From Mucilaginibacter_A sp964236465 (GTDB lineage Bacteria; Bacteroidota; Bacteroidia; Sphingobacteriales; Sphingobacteriaceae), in NCBI GenBank assembly GCA_964236465.1, contig CAXSBZ010000016.1, forward strand, positions 7,497 to 71,496: 64,000 bases of DNA. Reading direction: 5' to 3'. The notes beneath the pieces were generated by a model, which did no database searches, had not been told where the DNA came from, and saw nothing but the letters and a program-made list of their open reading frames with translations. How positions within the stretch are numbered: position 1 is the first letter of the stretch; every line of letters starts with the position of its first letter. Below, piece by piece: positions 42,575 to 51,373 of the stretch. The position numbers and the translations under genes are program-made.

Positions 42575-45028
42575 TTATTTGCTGCCGAGATTGGGTTTTG
42601 ACGTTTCGGGTGCACTTGGTTTCGCATTCTTCACATATTTATCCAGCCATTGGTTTTGCTCCCAAAGTTTGTGCAGCAGGTTTTCTTTACCACGATAACC
42701 GTGTGCTTCATAAGGCAAATACACAAACCGCACAGTTCCGCCTAAACCTTTAATGGCTGCAAATAAACGTTCGCTGTTGATGGGGAAAGTGCCCGGATTA
42801 TCGTCCGCATCGCCGTGGATCAGCAGGATCGGTGTTTTGATTTTATCGGCAAAACTAAATGGGCTCATATCATAATATAGCTTCGGGTTGTCCCAATAAG
42901 TGCGTTCTTCGTTTTGGAAACCAAAAGGCGTTAAAGTACGGTTGTAGGCACCGCTTTCGGCTAATCCTGCTTTAAATAAATTGGTGTGTGCCAATAAGTT
43001 AGCCGTCATAAAAGCACCGTAACTATGGCCGCCAACAGCAACACGGTTCCGGTCGCCAATGCCCATTTCGGCTAATTTGTTGATGGCTGCTTCGGCATTC
43101 AACTGCAATTGTTCTACAAAAGTATCGTTCGGTTTTTTGCCGTCTTTGGCTACAATTGGCATTTCAACATTGTCTAAAATGGCGTAACCATTGGTAACAA
43201 AGAAAACCGGACTGCCGCCGCCAATGGTCGTAAACCGGTTGGCAGAACCACGGACTTGGGCCGCATCGGCAGCCGAATTAAACTCGCGCGGATAAGCCCA
43301 GATCAAAACCGGAAGCGGGCCGTCTTTCGCTTTGTCATATCCGGCAGGGAGATAAAGGTCGCCCGTCAAATCAACGCCATCGCTTCTTTTATAGGATATT
43401 TTTTGACGGCTCACGCCAACCATTTGCGGATAAGGGTTGCTGAAATTAGTTAGCGCTTTTCCTGCTGACTTGGTGTTTAAATCTTTAAGGTAATAATTGG
43501 GCACTTCTTTTTGCGATTCTTTTCTGGTGATCAAAGTCAGCTTATTTGGGTCGATCACATCTACCACAAATTCATACGTGCCTTCTGCACAACGCCAAAT
43601 AATTTCATTTTGCTTTGTTGTCAAATCAAATTTAGCTAGAAAAGGCAGATCACCTTTGGCCGAAGAACCAACAACATTGTTCATCAAAATCTTGGTTCCG
43701 TTATCAGTTGTCTGGATAACCTGGCGGCCAAACTTATTTTTTTCGGTAACCGGGTCTCCAGGATCGCTGTAGGCATCAGTTTGGTTTCGTTCCAATAGTT
43801 TTTCCAAAGTGCCGGTTGTACTGTTGTACCTGCTGATCCTTTCTGTTTGTTTCGAACGCAAACCTTCGGAAACCAAAGCCACCGTAGCATTTCCCCAAGT
43901 AATACCGCGAAAGCGCAGTTGCGTTTTAAACAATTCTTTCGGCGTTCCGGTAAAAGGCGCATTTAGGGCATAAACGGCATCATGGAAATCTACTTTTCTT
44001 TTGATCAAACCGCTGTCCAAAGGTTGCGCCCAGGTAATCGTTGCCGCTTCGTCATCGCGCCAGTCGAAACCGCGCGGCACGTTTTGCGTGTTGTCATAAC
44101 CAGAGGGCGTTGCTTCCCGCGAAGGCAATTCTGCCAATACTTTTAACGTTTTTCCGCTTAGATCGGTTATCGTTACAATGGAAGGAAAACCGGCCGCCGT
44201 GACCAAATAAGAAAAAGGTTTACGAATAGTGCGTTCTAATAAATACTTTTTATCGGGAGAAATACTGACCGAAGTATAAATTGTCGGCTTGCCAATGGCT
44301 GTTTCTATGCCGTTTCTGTTTCTAACCAATTGCGTAGTTGCATAAAACTCAAACAAAGCTTCATCATAAGGCGATTTAATCAAATCTTCATATGTGGCAC
44401 TTGGCGCGGCTTTGCCCAAGTTTTGCTGTACGGTTGGCCCTTTTGGCATCAGTGGTTTTGCCGGTGCCGCGCTTGCCGGTTTCAAGGTTGTGCGGTAAAG
44501 TACAGTGTTGTTGTCTTCCCAGGTGATGCCGCTTCCTAAAACTATGTTCAACGGTTTTTTGTTGATTTTTGCCGCTTTGTGCGTGGCAACATCAATTTCG
44601 TATAGGTCAACGCTGTTGGCATTGGTTTGGGTGAAAACAATTTTTTTCTCGTCCGGGCTCCAAATAGGACTACTGGCCAGCATGGGCCAAGGCAAGCCTG
44701 TAACCGGGAAAGTTTGTCCGGTTTTAATGTTTTTAAGCGTAAAATTATTGACGACCAAAAGCTGTCGGCTTGGCGCGAAATTATTTGGGTTGATGCGCAA
44801 TCCGGCAATGCGCAGTTCCGGCCGCGCCAGTTCTTCTACAGAAGGGTAGGAGTTGCGGTCGATCAGCAGCATCCAATCGGCCTTGCTATCCACGCTTACC
44901 GTTGGCGTTGGTTTGGCCAGCAGCAAATCGGCCATCGCTTTTGGCGGTAGTTGATATGTAACTGCATCTTGTGCTTTGACATTGCAAACGGCCAGCAGCA
45001 GCAATAAATGGAGTAGTATTTTTTTCAT
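42575..45028 (-). CDS. Secreted S9-family (prolyl oligopeptidase-like) peptidase
   Basis: An 817-residue exported serine peptidase: signal peptide (1-19, ending VKAQ), an N-terminal beta-propeller region with repeated PIWSPDEKKIVFTQ-like blades, and a C-terminal alpha/beta-hydrolase. Catalytic residues are Ser669 in GGHSYGAF, Asp742 in HGDADDNP and His776 in YEAHGY. It resembles glutamyl or dipeptidyl peptidases of Bacteroidota. An element at 43382 is read antisense as YKRSDG near the start of the hydrolase domain. Confidence 0.93.
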   Translation of the reverse strand: MKKILLHLLLLLAVCNVKAQDAVTYQLPPKAMADLLLAKPTPTVSVDSKADWMLLIDRNSYPSVEELARPELRIAGLRINPNNFAPSRQLLVVNNFTLKNIKTGQTFPVTGLPWPMLASSPIWSPDEKKIVFTQTNANSVDLYEIDVATHKAAKINKKPLNIVLGSGITWEDNNTVLYRTTLKPASAAPAKPLMPKGPTVQQNLGKAAPSATYEDLIKSPYDEALFEFYATTQLVRNRNGIETAIGKPTIYTSVSISPDKKYLLERTIRKPFSYLVTAAGFPSIVTITDLSGKTLKVLAELPSREATPSGYDNTQNVPRGFDWRDDEAATITWAQPLDSGLIKRKVDFHDAVYALNAPFTGTPKELFKTQLRFRGITWGNATVALVSEGLRSKQTERISRYNSTTGTLEKLLERNQTDAYSDPGDPVTEKNKFGRQVIQTTDNGTKILMNNVVGSSAKGDLPFLAKFDLTTKQNEIIWRCAEGTYEFVVDVIDPNKLTLITRKESQKEVPNYYLKDLNTKSAGKALTNFSNPYPQMVGVSRQKISYKRSDGVDLTGDLYLPAGYDKAKDGPLPVLIWAYPREFNSAADAAQVRGSANRFTTIGGGSPVFFVTNGYAILDNVEMPIVAKDGKKPNDTFVEQLQLNAEAAINKLAEMGIGDRNRVAVGGHSYGAFMTANLLAHTNLFKAGLAESGAYNRTLTPFGFQNEERTYWDNPKLYYDMSPFSFADKIKTPILLIHGDADDNPGTFPINSERLFAAIKGLGGTVRFVYLPYEAHGYRGKENLLHKLWEQNQWLDKYVKNAKPSAPETSKPNLGSK

Positions 45029-45189
45029 CTTCTTGTTTTTAGTTTTGGTGATCTTTTCTGCCCTAAAAATTACAATTTTTTTAAGATGTTTAGGTAATAA
45101 TTTTAATAGGAAAGAAAATAAGGTTTTCGTTTACTAACTTTTACCCGATAAAAGAAGCATTGGTTAAAACAAAAGCTATTTTAGAAACC

Positions 45190-45699
45190 ATGGTCGAACT
45201 AACCACAACCTTATTACAGTTTGGAGAAAAAGGCGAAAAAACCAGCTGGACTTATCTTGCAATTCCGGCGGTTGTAGCATGCGAAATCAAGCCCAACAAC
45301 AAGTTAAGCTTTAGGGCAAAAGGTTTTTTAGACGAAGTTGCTATAAAAGGTTTGGCATTGATACCAATGGGCGAAGGCGATTTTATTTTGCCGGTAAAAG
45401 CAGCCTTGCAAAAAGCTTTGGGCAAACGCAAAGGCGCAACGGTAAAGATACAATTGGAAATTGACTTGGACTTCAAAATAGAAATGCCAGCAGATTTGGC
45501 CGCATGTTTTGCCGATGAACCGGAAGCTTTGCAAAACTTTAACCGTTTGCCCAAATCGCACCAGCATTATTATTTTAAATGGATAAACGAAGCCAAAACA
45601 GAAGCTACGCGAACCAAAAGATTGGCCGCAACTTTGGATGCTGCTTGCAAAGGTTTGGGTTATGGAGAGATGATTAGGGCGATGAAAGCAGGGCTGTAG
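45190..45699 (+). CDS. YdeI/OmpD-associated family protein (DUF1905 plus OmdA)
   Basis: A 169-residue protein from ATG 45190; the upstream TTG at 45160 touches a dispersed element and is less likely. Residues 1-90 form a DUF1905-like beta domain (ending GATVKIQLEID), and the C-terminal helices (FNRLPKSHQHYYFKWINEAKTEATRTKRL) match the bacteriocin-protection YdeI/OmdA domain. Function is unclear. An element (45149, minus strand) lies just upstream. Confidence 0.82.
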   Translation: MVELTTTLLQFGEKGEKTSWTYLAIPAVVACEIKPNNKLSFRAKGFLDEVAIKGLALIPMGEGDFILPVKAALQKALGKRKGATVKIQLEIDLDFKIEMPADLAACFADEPEALQNFNRLPKSHQHYYFKWINEAKTEATRTKRLAATLDAACKGLGYGEMIRAMKAGL

Positions 45700-45707
45700 T
45701 TTACTTA

Positions 45708-46373
45708 TTATTTTGCGAAGTATGGCTTGAATTCATTTATAGATATTCTGACGCTAGCATAAATACACAATAAATATATAGTTAAAACAGATGCAAAAAT
45801 ACTTGGATGGTCAGTAAAAATAAAATGATAAAAGCTGGGTATTATCGACCTAAACATTACAAAATATAAAGATGAATAATTAAGAAAGATGTACATTCTT
45901 ACTGCAACTCTGTCTTGTATTGATTTTCTGGTATCACTCTTATAATATCCAATAAAAAACGTTCTGCCAAGTTTTAAAATTGAAACCAACAAAATAATAT
46001 ATAAAGGTAAAAAAGCTACAGATGAGCCGTTTAAAACTATGTTAATAGTTGTATAATATGAAATAGCAAATATTAGCAGCGTGTAGAATATATTTGGATA
46101 CTCAAAATCCGACTTTATATACTTGGAAATCTGCACAAATCCTTCCCAGGTTGCATCGCGCAAACGTTGTCTTTCCGTTTTAACCAAACCTTTGTTGCCA
46201 CCAAAATCATCATTTAAAACCTGGTTTACAGCATCCTGAAATCTAACATTTTCTGATTTTTCCTCCACCGCAGTGAGCACATGGTCATAAACCTCGTCAA
46301 TTGTTTCCCGGTACTTTAAAATATCAGCCAAATAAGTTCTTAAATTTTCTTCCTGTTGTAATGTTGGTTTCAT
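45708..46373 (-). CDS. Membrane protein paired with PadR regulator
   Basis: A 221-residue protein: an N-terminal cytoplasmic helical region (YLADILKYRETIDEVYDHVLTA, then NQVLNDDFGGNKGLVKTERQ) followed by about four membrane helices. Genes of this kind commonly follow PadR regulators in Bacteroidota, with a four-base overlap as here. Function is unknown; a PadR-controlled envelope-stress role is a guess. Confidence 0.7.
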   Translation of the reverse strand: MKPTLQQEENLRTYLADILKYRETIDEVYDHVLTAVEEKSENVRFQDAVNQVLNDDFGGNKGLVKTERQRLRDATWEGFVQISKYIKSDFEYPNIFYTLLIFAISYYTTINIVLNGSSVAFLPLYIILLVSILKLGRTFFIGYYKSDTRKSIQDRVAVRMYIFLNYSSLYFVMFRSIIPSFYHFIFTDHPSIFASVLTIYLLCIYASVRISINEFKPYFAK

Positions 46374-46708
46374 AAAAATTGAGGTTTTAAATTTAAAATT
46401 GATTGCAAGTGATTAATGAAGTTTTGTGCTTCAACCATTTTGTTTGCTACATCTTTTTCGCCTTGCTCGGTTAATTGGTAGTATTTTCGTATGCGGTTAT
46501 TTATTGTTTCGGTAGAAGTTTCCAGCAAGCCATCTGCTTCTAATTTGTGCAAAGCAGGATACAAAGCGCCTTGCGTGAGTACAATTTCGCCAGCAGTAAC
46601 TTCTTTTACTTTTTGTGTAATTTCATAACCATACATCCGGTCATTGTCCTCCAATAGTTTTAGGATGATGGTTTGCAAGGTGCCTTTTAACAAAGGATTG
46701 GGGTTCAT
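46370..46708 (-). CDS. PadR-family transcriptional regulator
   Basis: A 112-residue winged-helix repressor. Start LKGTLQTIILKLLEDNDRMYGYEI and TQGALYPALHKLEADGLLE are the family signatures. Its stop overlaps the following membrane-protein gene by four bases, so it probably autoregulates a two-gene operon. A core match ACTTCTTTTA (46599) lies in its coding region (VKEVT), which could be chance. Confidence 0.92.
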   Translation of the reverse strand: MNPNPLLKGTLQTIILKLLEDNDRMYGYEITQKVKEVTAGEIVLTQGALYPALHKLEADGLLETSTETINNRIRKYYQLTEQGEKDVANKMVEAQNFINHLQSILNLKPQFL

Positions 46709-47182
46709 GCTTCAAATATAAAAGAAAAATGATGTGTAAGAAAACTACATATATCTTTTTTAGCAAATAAAATTTAAAGTTGTTTAAATTTTTGTCTATT
46801 TTGTTTTCATGCTTCTTTTATCCCATAAAAATCTAAACCATGCATATTTTTGACTAAAGCCAGTGCCTTTTATACTTTACCCACGGCCTAAAGGCCACGG
46901 CAATTGAAATTAAAAACAGCTTAAATTATAGAAAAAGTAGTAGAATAAGCAGGTTCATTGCCACGGCCTTTAGGCCGTGGACTTGCAAAGCTTGAGCATT
47001 GGCTTTAGCCAAAAACTCAATTTCTTCTACCTATTTCCTCATAAACACAATCCCACAATCCAAATTGCACATACTGTTTTTACCGGTGTAAAATTGGTGT
47101 CCAAAGCTGCGTTTGCCCTCGTATTGTAATCTTCCCTAATCCTGAAATTCTTATACCAAATCATTTCGCGAAATTTGCGGCA
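46709..47182. other. Repeat-bearing intergenic region between PadR and mnmE
   Basis: In order: a dispersed element on the plus strand (46811), a foldable repeat (46849-47015), and a sister-form element (47074) with the full tail ACCGGTGTAAAATTGGTG. The small palindrome ATTTCGCGAAAT lies just before mnmE. No gene was found. Confidence 0.6.
46849..47015. repeat. Foldable REP-like repeat with CCACGGCCTAAAGGCC arms
   Basis: The inner arms CCACGGCCTAAAGGCC (46881-46896) and GGCCTTTAGGCCGTGG (ending 46980) are inverted, and the outer arms TTTTGACTAAAGCCAGTGC (about 46850) and GCATTGGCTTTAGCCAAAAA (about 46995) pair around them. The whole can form one long cruciform. Repeats with GGCCTAAAGGCC are common in Bacteroidota. 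Confidence 0.75.
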
Positions 47183-48577
47183 ATGATAAACGATCCTGCC
47201 TCAACACAAACTCAAACAGAAGATACCATTGTTGCCTTGTCCACCGCAAACGGCGTGGGTGCCATTGCGGTGATTAGGCTTTCCGGCCCGCAGGCTATCC
47301 AAATTGCCAATGCTGTTTTTAAGGGTAAAAATTTGGAAAAGCAAGCAACGCATACGCTTCATTTTGGTTCGATTGCGGATGGCGAAGTTGTTTTGGATGA
47401 GGTTGTAATAGCTTTGTTTATCGCCCCAAAATCTTATACCAAAGAAAATGTGGTTGAAATTTCCTGCCACGGTTCGCCATATATTGTGCAATCGATCATT
47501 AAATTATTGCTGAAAAAAGGAGCACGCGCGGCCAAACCCGGCGAGTTTACTTTGCGTGCTTTTTTAAACGGGCAGTTGGATTTGTCTCAAGCAGAGGCAG
47601 TTGCGGATTTGATTGCTTCCGACTCCAAAGCTTCCCATCAAATTGCCATGCAGCAATTGCGAGGTGGTTTCAGCAACCAGTTGCAGGTTTTGCGAGATCA
47701 GTTGATCCATTTTGCTTCGCTGATCGAGTTGGAATTGGATTTTGGGGAAGAAGATGTAGAGTTTGCCAACCGGGATCAGCTTAAATCTTTGATCCTCGAA
47801 ATTAACAAAGTAGTTTTTGAACTGATTCGTTCTTTCGAATTGGGCAACGTAATCAAACAAGGTGTAAACACGGTAATTGCCGGAAGGCCGAACGCCGGGA
47901 AATCTACTTTGCTGAATGCTTTGCTGAACGAAGACCGCGCCATCATCAGCGAAATCCCCGGAACTACACGCGACACGATTGAAGAAATTTTAAACATCAA
48001 CGGCGTAAATTTCAGGTTGATTGATACGGCCGGCATCCGCGAAGCAACCGATGCGATTGAAGCAATTGGTGTGCAAAAAACGATGGACAAGATCAGCACT
48101 TCCGCCTTGTTGGTTTATGTTTTTGATGTTAACGAACTGTCTGCAGCAGAACTCAAAAGCGACATCGAAAGTTTGCATCGGCCGGGAATGCCCGTTCTGG
48201 CCATTGCCAATAAAATAGATTTGCCTGCTAAAAGAAGCATGTACTTTGGTTCATCCGAAACTATAAAATACCTGAAAATTTCTGCCAAAGAAAAACAACA
48301 TATTGACGAACTGAAACAACTGATTTATGAAACCGCCATCCAAAAAAGGCTGACCGGCGAAGAAATTGTTATCACCAATATCCGCCATTTGCAAGCTTTG
48401 CAAAAAACCCAGGAATCTTTAGAACGTGTTTTGGACGGCATGGAAAACCCGGTAACTTCTGATTTTTTGGCGATGGATATTAAACAAGCTTTGTATTATT
48501 TGGGCGAAATTACCGGCGCAGTTACGACCGATGATTTGTTGGAGAATATTTTTAGCCGGTTTTGTATCGGGAAATAA
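47183..48577 (+). CDS. mnmE: tRNA modification GTPase MnmE
   Basis: MnmE works with MnmG to install the cmnm5 group on wobble uridine of tRNAs. All parts are present in 464 residues: N-terminal folate-binding domain, GTPase domain with GRPNAGKS (234-241), the G2/K-loop segment EIPGTTRDTIEE and DTAG, and the conserved C-terminal FCIGK with the catalytic Cys. Two elements are in frame: NAVFKGKNL (43-51) and PAKRSMY (about 349). The last 48 bases recur at 49231-49278. Confidence 0.97.
   Translation: MINDPASTQTQTEDTIVALSTANGVGAIAVIRLSGPQAIQIANAVFKGKNLEKQATHTLHFGSIADGEVVLDEVVIALFIAPKSYTKENVVEISCHGSPYIVQSIIKLLLKKGARAAKPGEFTLRAFLNGQLDLSQAEAVADLIASDSKASHQIAMQQLRGGFSNQLQVLRDQLIHFASLIELELDFGEEDVEFANRDQLKSLILEINKVVFELIRSFELGNVIKQGVNTVIAGRPNAGKSTLLNALLNEDRAIISEIPGTTRDTIEEILNINGVNFRLIDTAGIREATDAIEAIGVQKTMDKISTSALLVYVFDVNELSAAELKSDIESLHRPGMPVLAIANKIDLPAKRSMYFGSSETIKYLKISAKEKQHIDELKQLIYETAIQKRLTGEEIVITNIRHLQALQKTQESLERVLDGMENPVTSDFLAMDIKQALYYLGEITGAVTTDDLLENIFSRFCIGK
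48530..48577 (+). repeat. Left copy of the mnmE 3' end direct repeat (att-like)
   Basis: These 48 bases encode the C-terminal DDLLENIFSRFCIGK and stop. The copy at 49231-49278 is 44/48 identical, and all four differences are synonymous (TTG/CTG, GAG/GAA, ATC/ATT, AAA/AAG). The 3' end of mnmE (trmE/thdF) is the known insertion site of SGI1-type integrative elements. Confidence 0.85.
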
Positions 48578-48632
48578 AGTGAAGTGTAAACTTAATACTT
48601 ACCTTTAACGTTACTAAACTAACAGGCGTTGC

Positions 48633-48914
48633 ATGATTAAATCTTTTGGAAGTAAAGAAACTGAAAAGATATACCAAGGAGAACGCGTAGCAAAACTTCC
48701 TTTCGAAATTCAAAAAATAGGTCTTAGGAAATTAATCATGTTAGACTATTCACAGAACTTAAAAGATTTATTGATTCCGCCATCTAACAAATTGGAGAAA
48801 TTAAAAGGCAATTTAAAAGAGTATTATAGTACTCGGATTAACAACCAGTGGCGTATTATTTTTAAGTGGGTTGATGATCATGCTACTGATGTTGAAATTG
48901 TAGATTATCATTAA
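48633..48914 (+). CDS. higB: HigB-type (RelE superfamily) mRNA interferase toxin
   Basis: A 93-residue RelE/ParE-fold toxin. The start MIKSFGSKETEKIYQGE and the C-terminal RINNQWRIIFKWVDDHATDVEIVDYH are typical of HigB that cuts ribosome-bound mRNA. The antitoxin follows 11 bases later, the toxin-first order of higBA. The pair is enclosed by the two mnmE 3' end repeats. Confidence 0.93.
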   Translation: MIKSFGSKETEKIYQGERVAKLPFEIQKIGLRKLIMLDYSQNLKDLLIPPSNKLEKLKGNLKEYYSTRINNQWRIIFKWVDDHATDVEIVDYH

Positions 48915-48925
48915 AACGATTAGCA

Positions 48926-49222
48926 ATGGAAAGACTACCAAACATACAACCGGGCGAAATTCTTTCAGAAGAATTTTTAAAACCATTAGAAATTTCTGCC
49001 TATCGCCTGGCCAAAGCAACTGGTATCCCGCAAACCAGGGTATCACAAATATTAAAAGGCCGCAGGCGTATTACTGCTGACACAGCAATCCGTTTAAGCC
49101 GCTTTTTTGGTAATTCGGTTAAGTTTTGGATGGGCATTCAGAATGATTATGATGTACGGCAGGAACTCGAAACAAAGCAGGAGGAGTTTTTTGGTATCAA
49201 GCAATATTCTTTGGTTGGTTAG
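48926..49222 (+). CDS. higA: HigA-type antitoxin (XRE helix-turn-helix)
   Basis: A 98-residue HigA antitoxin with the family start PNIQPGEILSEEFLKPLEIS and an XRE helix-turn-helix (YRLAKATGIPQTRVSQILKG, then RRITADTAIRLSRFFG). It binds HigB and represses the operon. The stop at 49220-49222 is at the junction with the duplicated mnmE end. Confidence 0.94.
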   Translation: MERLPNIQPGEILSEEFLKPLEISAYRLAKATGIPQTRVSQILKGRRRITADTAIRLSRFFGNSVKFWMGIQNDYDVRQELETKQEEFFGIKQYSLVG

Positions 49223-49230
49223 CAACCATG

Positions 49231-49278
49231 GATGATTTGCTGGAAAATATTTTTAGCCGGTTTTGTATTGGGAAGTAA
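49231..49278 (+). repeat. Right copy of the mnmE 3' end direct repeat (att-like)
   Basis: It is preceded by an in-frame ATG, so the segment reads MDDLLENIFSRFCIGK then stop. Weaker similarity to mnmE runs back to about 49218. It is not a gene; it is the remnant of an mnmE 3' end with four synonymous changes. A third, degraded copy is at 50119-50153. Confidence 0.85.
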
Positions 49279-49402
49279 ACAGTACCAATAAACCTGTTTA
49301 ATGGATGATCTTTTAATGTTCAGCTTTGCCTGAAACCTTTTAAATAGCTTGCTGTTCAAAAAATGTTAACAAAACCTATTTACAATTTAAAAATACATTG
49401 AT

Positions 49403-49954
49403 ATGGATACCAACAGATTATCACCAACGCTTACTAAAGCACTAAACGACCAGATGACGGCCGAAGCCCATAACGCACAAATATACCTCGCTTACGGAGC
49501 CTGGGCAGACGATCAAGGTTACAGCGGGATTTCCAACCTGCTTTTTCGCCACCAAAATGAGGAACGTACGCACATGATGAAGTTTCTGGAATACATTTTA
49601 AAAAGAGGCGCAAAACCAGTAGTAACAGAAATCCCCTCACCTGGCCCAGACCCGGACAACGTGAACGATTGCTTTGAAAAGGTATATACTTATGAAGTAA
49701 AAAATACGGAATCCATTTATAATATTGTAAACATGGCATTGGCAGAAAAAGACTGGATTACCTGGAACTTCCTACAAACGTTTATTAAAGAGCAAACGGA
49801 GGAAGAAACTTTGGCAATGAACTTATTGTCTAAAGTAACAATTGCCGGTGGTGCCAATGCTAATAATGATGCTTTATACCTTGTTAACCGCGATTTGGGC
49901 AAAATGCACGATGGAGCTACCTTAGCACAGGAGGTGAGTGTGGAAAACCCATAA
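49403..49954 (+). CDS. Non-haem ferritin
   Basis: A 183-residue iron-storage protein of the FtnA type. The ferroxidase ligands line up with E. coli FtnA at an offset of four: E21, Y28, E54, H57, E98, Q131, plus E130. It assembles as a 24-mer that oxidises and stores iron. No coding partner is close, and a clear terminator follows. It lies between the second and third mnmE end copies. Confidence 0.96.
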   Translation: MDTNRLSPTLTKALNDQMTAEAHNAQIYLAYGAWADDQGYSGISNLLFRHQNEERTHMMKFLEYILKRGAKPVVTEIPSPGPDPDNVNDCFEKVYTYEVKNTESIYNIVNMALAEKDWITWNFLQTFIKEQTEEETLAMNLLSKVTIAGGANANNDALYLVNRDLGKMHDGATLAQEVSVENP

Positions 49955-49980
49955 ACAGCCATTTTTTAAACTGATATTAA

Positions 49981-50008
49981 AAGCATCCTGCTAACGGATG
50001 CTTTTTTT
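49981..50008 (+). terminator. Intrinsic terminator after ferritin
   Basis: The 8-bp stem AAGCATCC / GGATGCTT with a 7-base loop is followed by TTTTT. Confidence 0.88.
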
Positions 50009-50118
50009 ATGGTATAATTTCGGACTTGAAAAAATTATTGCTGGTAAATAATGCCTTCCTTAAAAATCATTTTATACTAAGTAGGCCAAATTACCGATGC
50101 GTAAATATGAACTTGCCC

Positions 50119-50153
50119 GAAAATACTTTAGTAAGTTTTGTATCGGAAAGCAA
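50119..50153 (+). repeat. Degraded third copy of the mnmE 3' end
   Basis: GAAAATACTTTAGTAAGTTT and the next 15 bases align with the mnmE end at about 27 of 36 positions with one gap. The TTTTGTATCGG core is kept. The reading frame is lost. Confidence 0.5.
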
Positions 50154-50182
50154 TGCATTGCTTGAATTAAGATTTAACGTTT

Positions 50183-50253
50183 GAGCCAATTAAATAGATT
50201 AATTGGCTCATAAATTTTATATTTTTGAGCCAATTAATAAATATAATTAGCTC
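50183..50253 (+). promoter_or_regulatory. Two GAGCCAATTA palindromes in front of the fic gene; putative autoregulatory operators
   Basis: Palindrome one (50183-50209) has arms GAGCCAATTAA and TTAATTGGCTC around ATAGA, without mismatch. Palindrome two (50227-50253) has arms GAGCCAATTA and TAATTAGCTC with one mismatch and ends directly at the ATG of the Fic gene. The centres are 44 bases apart, close to four helical turns. A bound protein would block both promoter and ribosome access. Confidence 0.7.
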
Positions 50254-51360
50254 ATGTTGTATAACTGGCAAATTCAAGACTGGCCAAATTTTACCTACAA
50301 CTTTGAAGAAATCCAGCCTTTGATTGTTCTTTTTGCCCATGAAACCGGTGAGGTGAACGGTATTATACAAGGGCTGCCGGATCAATTACAGCAAGAAACA
50401 GTATTACAACTGATGCTTACTGAAGCAATTAAAACTTCAGAAATTGAAGGCGAATATGTGAGCAGGGAAGATGTAATGTCTTCCATCAGGAATAATTTCG
50501 GCTGGAATGAAACACCTGTTCACATAAAAGACCAACAAGCAGCCGGAGTAGCCCAATTAATGGTGGAAGTCCGAAAATCTTTCTCAGAACCATTAAGTAC
50601 AGATATGCTGAAACAATGGCATAAATTATTAATGGCAAATGCAAGCCATATCAAAGCAGGAGAATGGCGGCAAGGTACGGCACCTATGCAGATAGTTTCT
50701 GGTGCTTATGGTAAAGAAGTTGTTCATTTTGAAGCACCGCCTTCCGCTGCTGTGCCTAAACAAATAGAAAACTTTATAACTTGGTTTAATCATGTTGATT
50801 TTAAAACAGAAGGAAATGTAGCTCAAGGTGTATTAAAATCTGCTATTGCCCATTTGTATTTTGAATCTGTTCATCCTTTTGAAGATGGCAATGGCCGGAT
50901 TGGCCGTGCAATAGCAGAAAAAGCTTTGTCGCAATCTTTAAAAAAACCTGTAATGCTCAGTCTTTCCAAAACTATCGAAAAAAACAAAAAAATTTATTAT
51001 GAAGAACTGAAAAAAGCCCAGCGCACATTAGAAATTACTGGTTGGCTAAAATATTTTGCTACAGTTATAGTGGAGGCACAGGCGGATGCCAGATTGATGG
51101 TTCAATTTACTTTAAAAAAAGCCCGGTATTTTGACCAGTACAAAAAGCAATTGAACGAGCGGCAGTTAAAAGTAATCCATAAAATGCTGGATAAAGGGGC
51201 AGAGGGCTTTGCAGGCGGAATGACCGCAAAAAAATATATAACAATAACCGGAACTTCTAAAGCTACCGCAACGCGTGATTTACAGTATTTGTACGAAATT
51301 GGTGCTTTGGTTGCGGAAGGTTTGGGAAGGTCGGTTAGGTATCAGTTAAGTATTAAGTAA
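50254..51360 (+). CDS. Class II Fic-domain adenylyltransferase with C-terminal winged helix
   Basis: A 368-residue Fic protein that should transfer AMP (or another NMP) to a protein hydroxyl. An N-terminal segment of about 60 residues precedes the inhibitory-helix motif TSEIEG (61-66; S/TxxxEG), which marks class II. The active-site loop HPFEDGNGR is at 207-215, followed by IGRAIAE. The last 60 residues form a winged-helix-like domain (ITGTSKATATRDLQYLYEIGALVAEG) that likely binds the palindromes just upstream. It is in an accessory region and has no dispersed element inside. Confidence 0.93.
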   Translation: MLYNWQIQDWPNFTYNFEEIQPLIVLFAHETGEVNGIIQGLPDQLQQETVLQLMLTEAIKTSEIEGEYVSREDVMSSIRNNFGWNETPVHIKDQQAAGVAQLMVEVRKSFSEPLSTDMLKQWHKLLMANASHIKAGEWRQGTAPMQIVSGAYGKEVVHFEAPPSAAVPKQIENFITWFNHVDFKTEGNVAQGVLKSAIAHLYFESVHPFEDGNGRIGRAIAEKALSQSLKKPVMLSLSKTIEKNKKIYYEELKKAQRTLEITGWLKYFATVIVEAQADARLMVQFTLKKARYFDQYKKQLNERQLKVIHKMLDKGAEGFAGGMTAKKYITITGTSKATATRDLQYLYEIGALVAEGLGRSVRYQLSIK

Positions 51361-51373
51361 AGGTTGGATAAAG

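Noticed and set aside
46599..46608. Element core in the PadR gene as a certain member of the family
   Set aside because: The flanks (ACTTCTTTTACTTTTTGTG) lack the YC and TAAAAATTGG parts and it may be chance; kept only in the count.
48530..49278. A complete integrative element at mnmE
   Set aside because: No integrase, excisionase or mobilisation gene lies between the repeats; only the higBA pair is present, so at most a cassette or remnant is supported.
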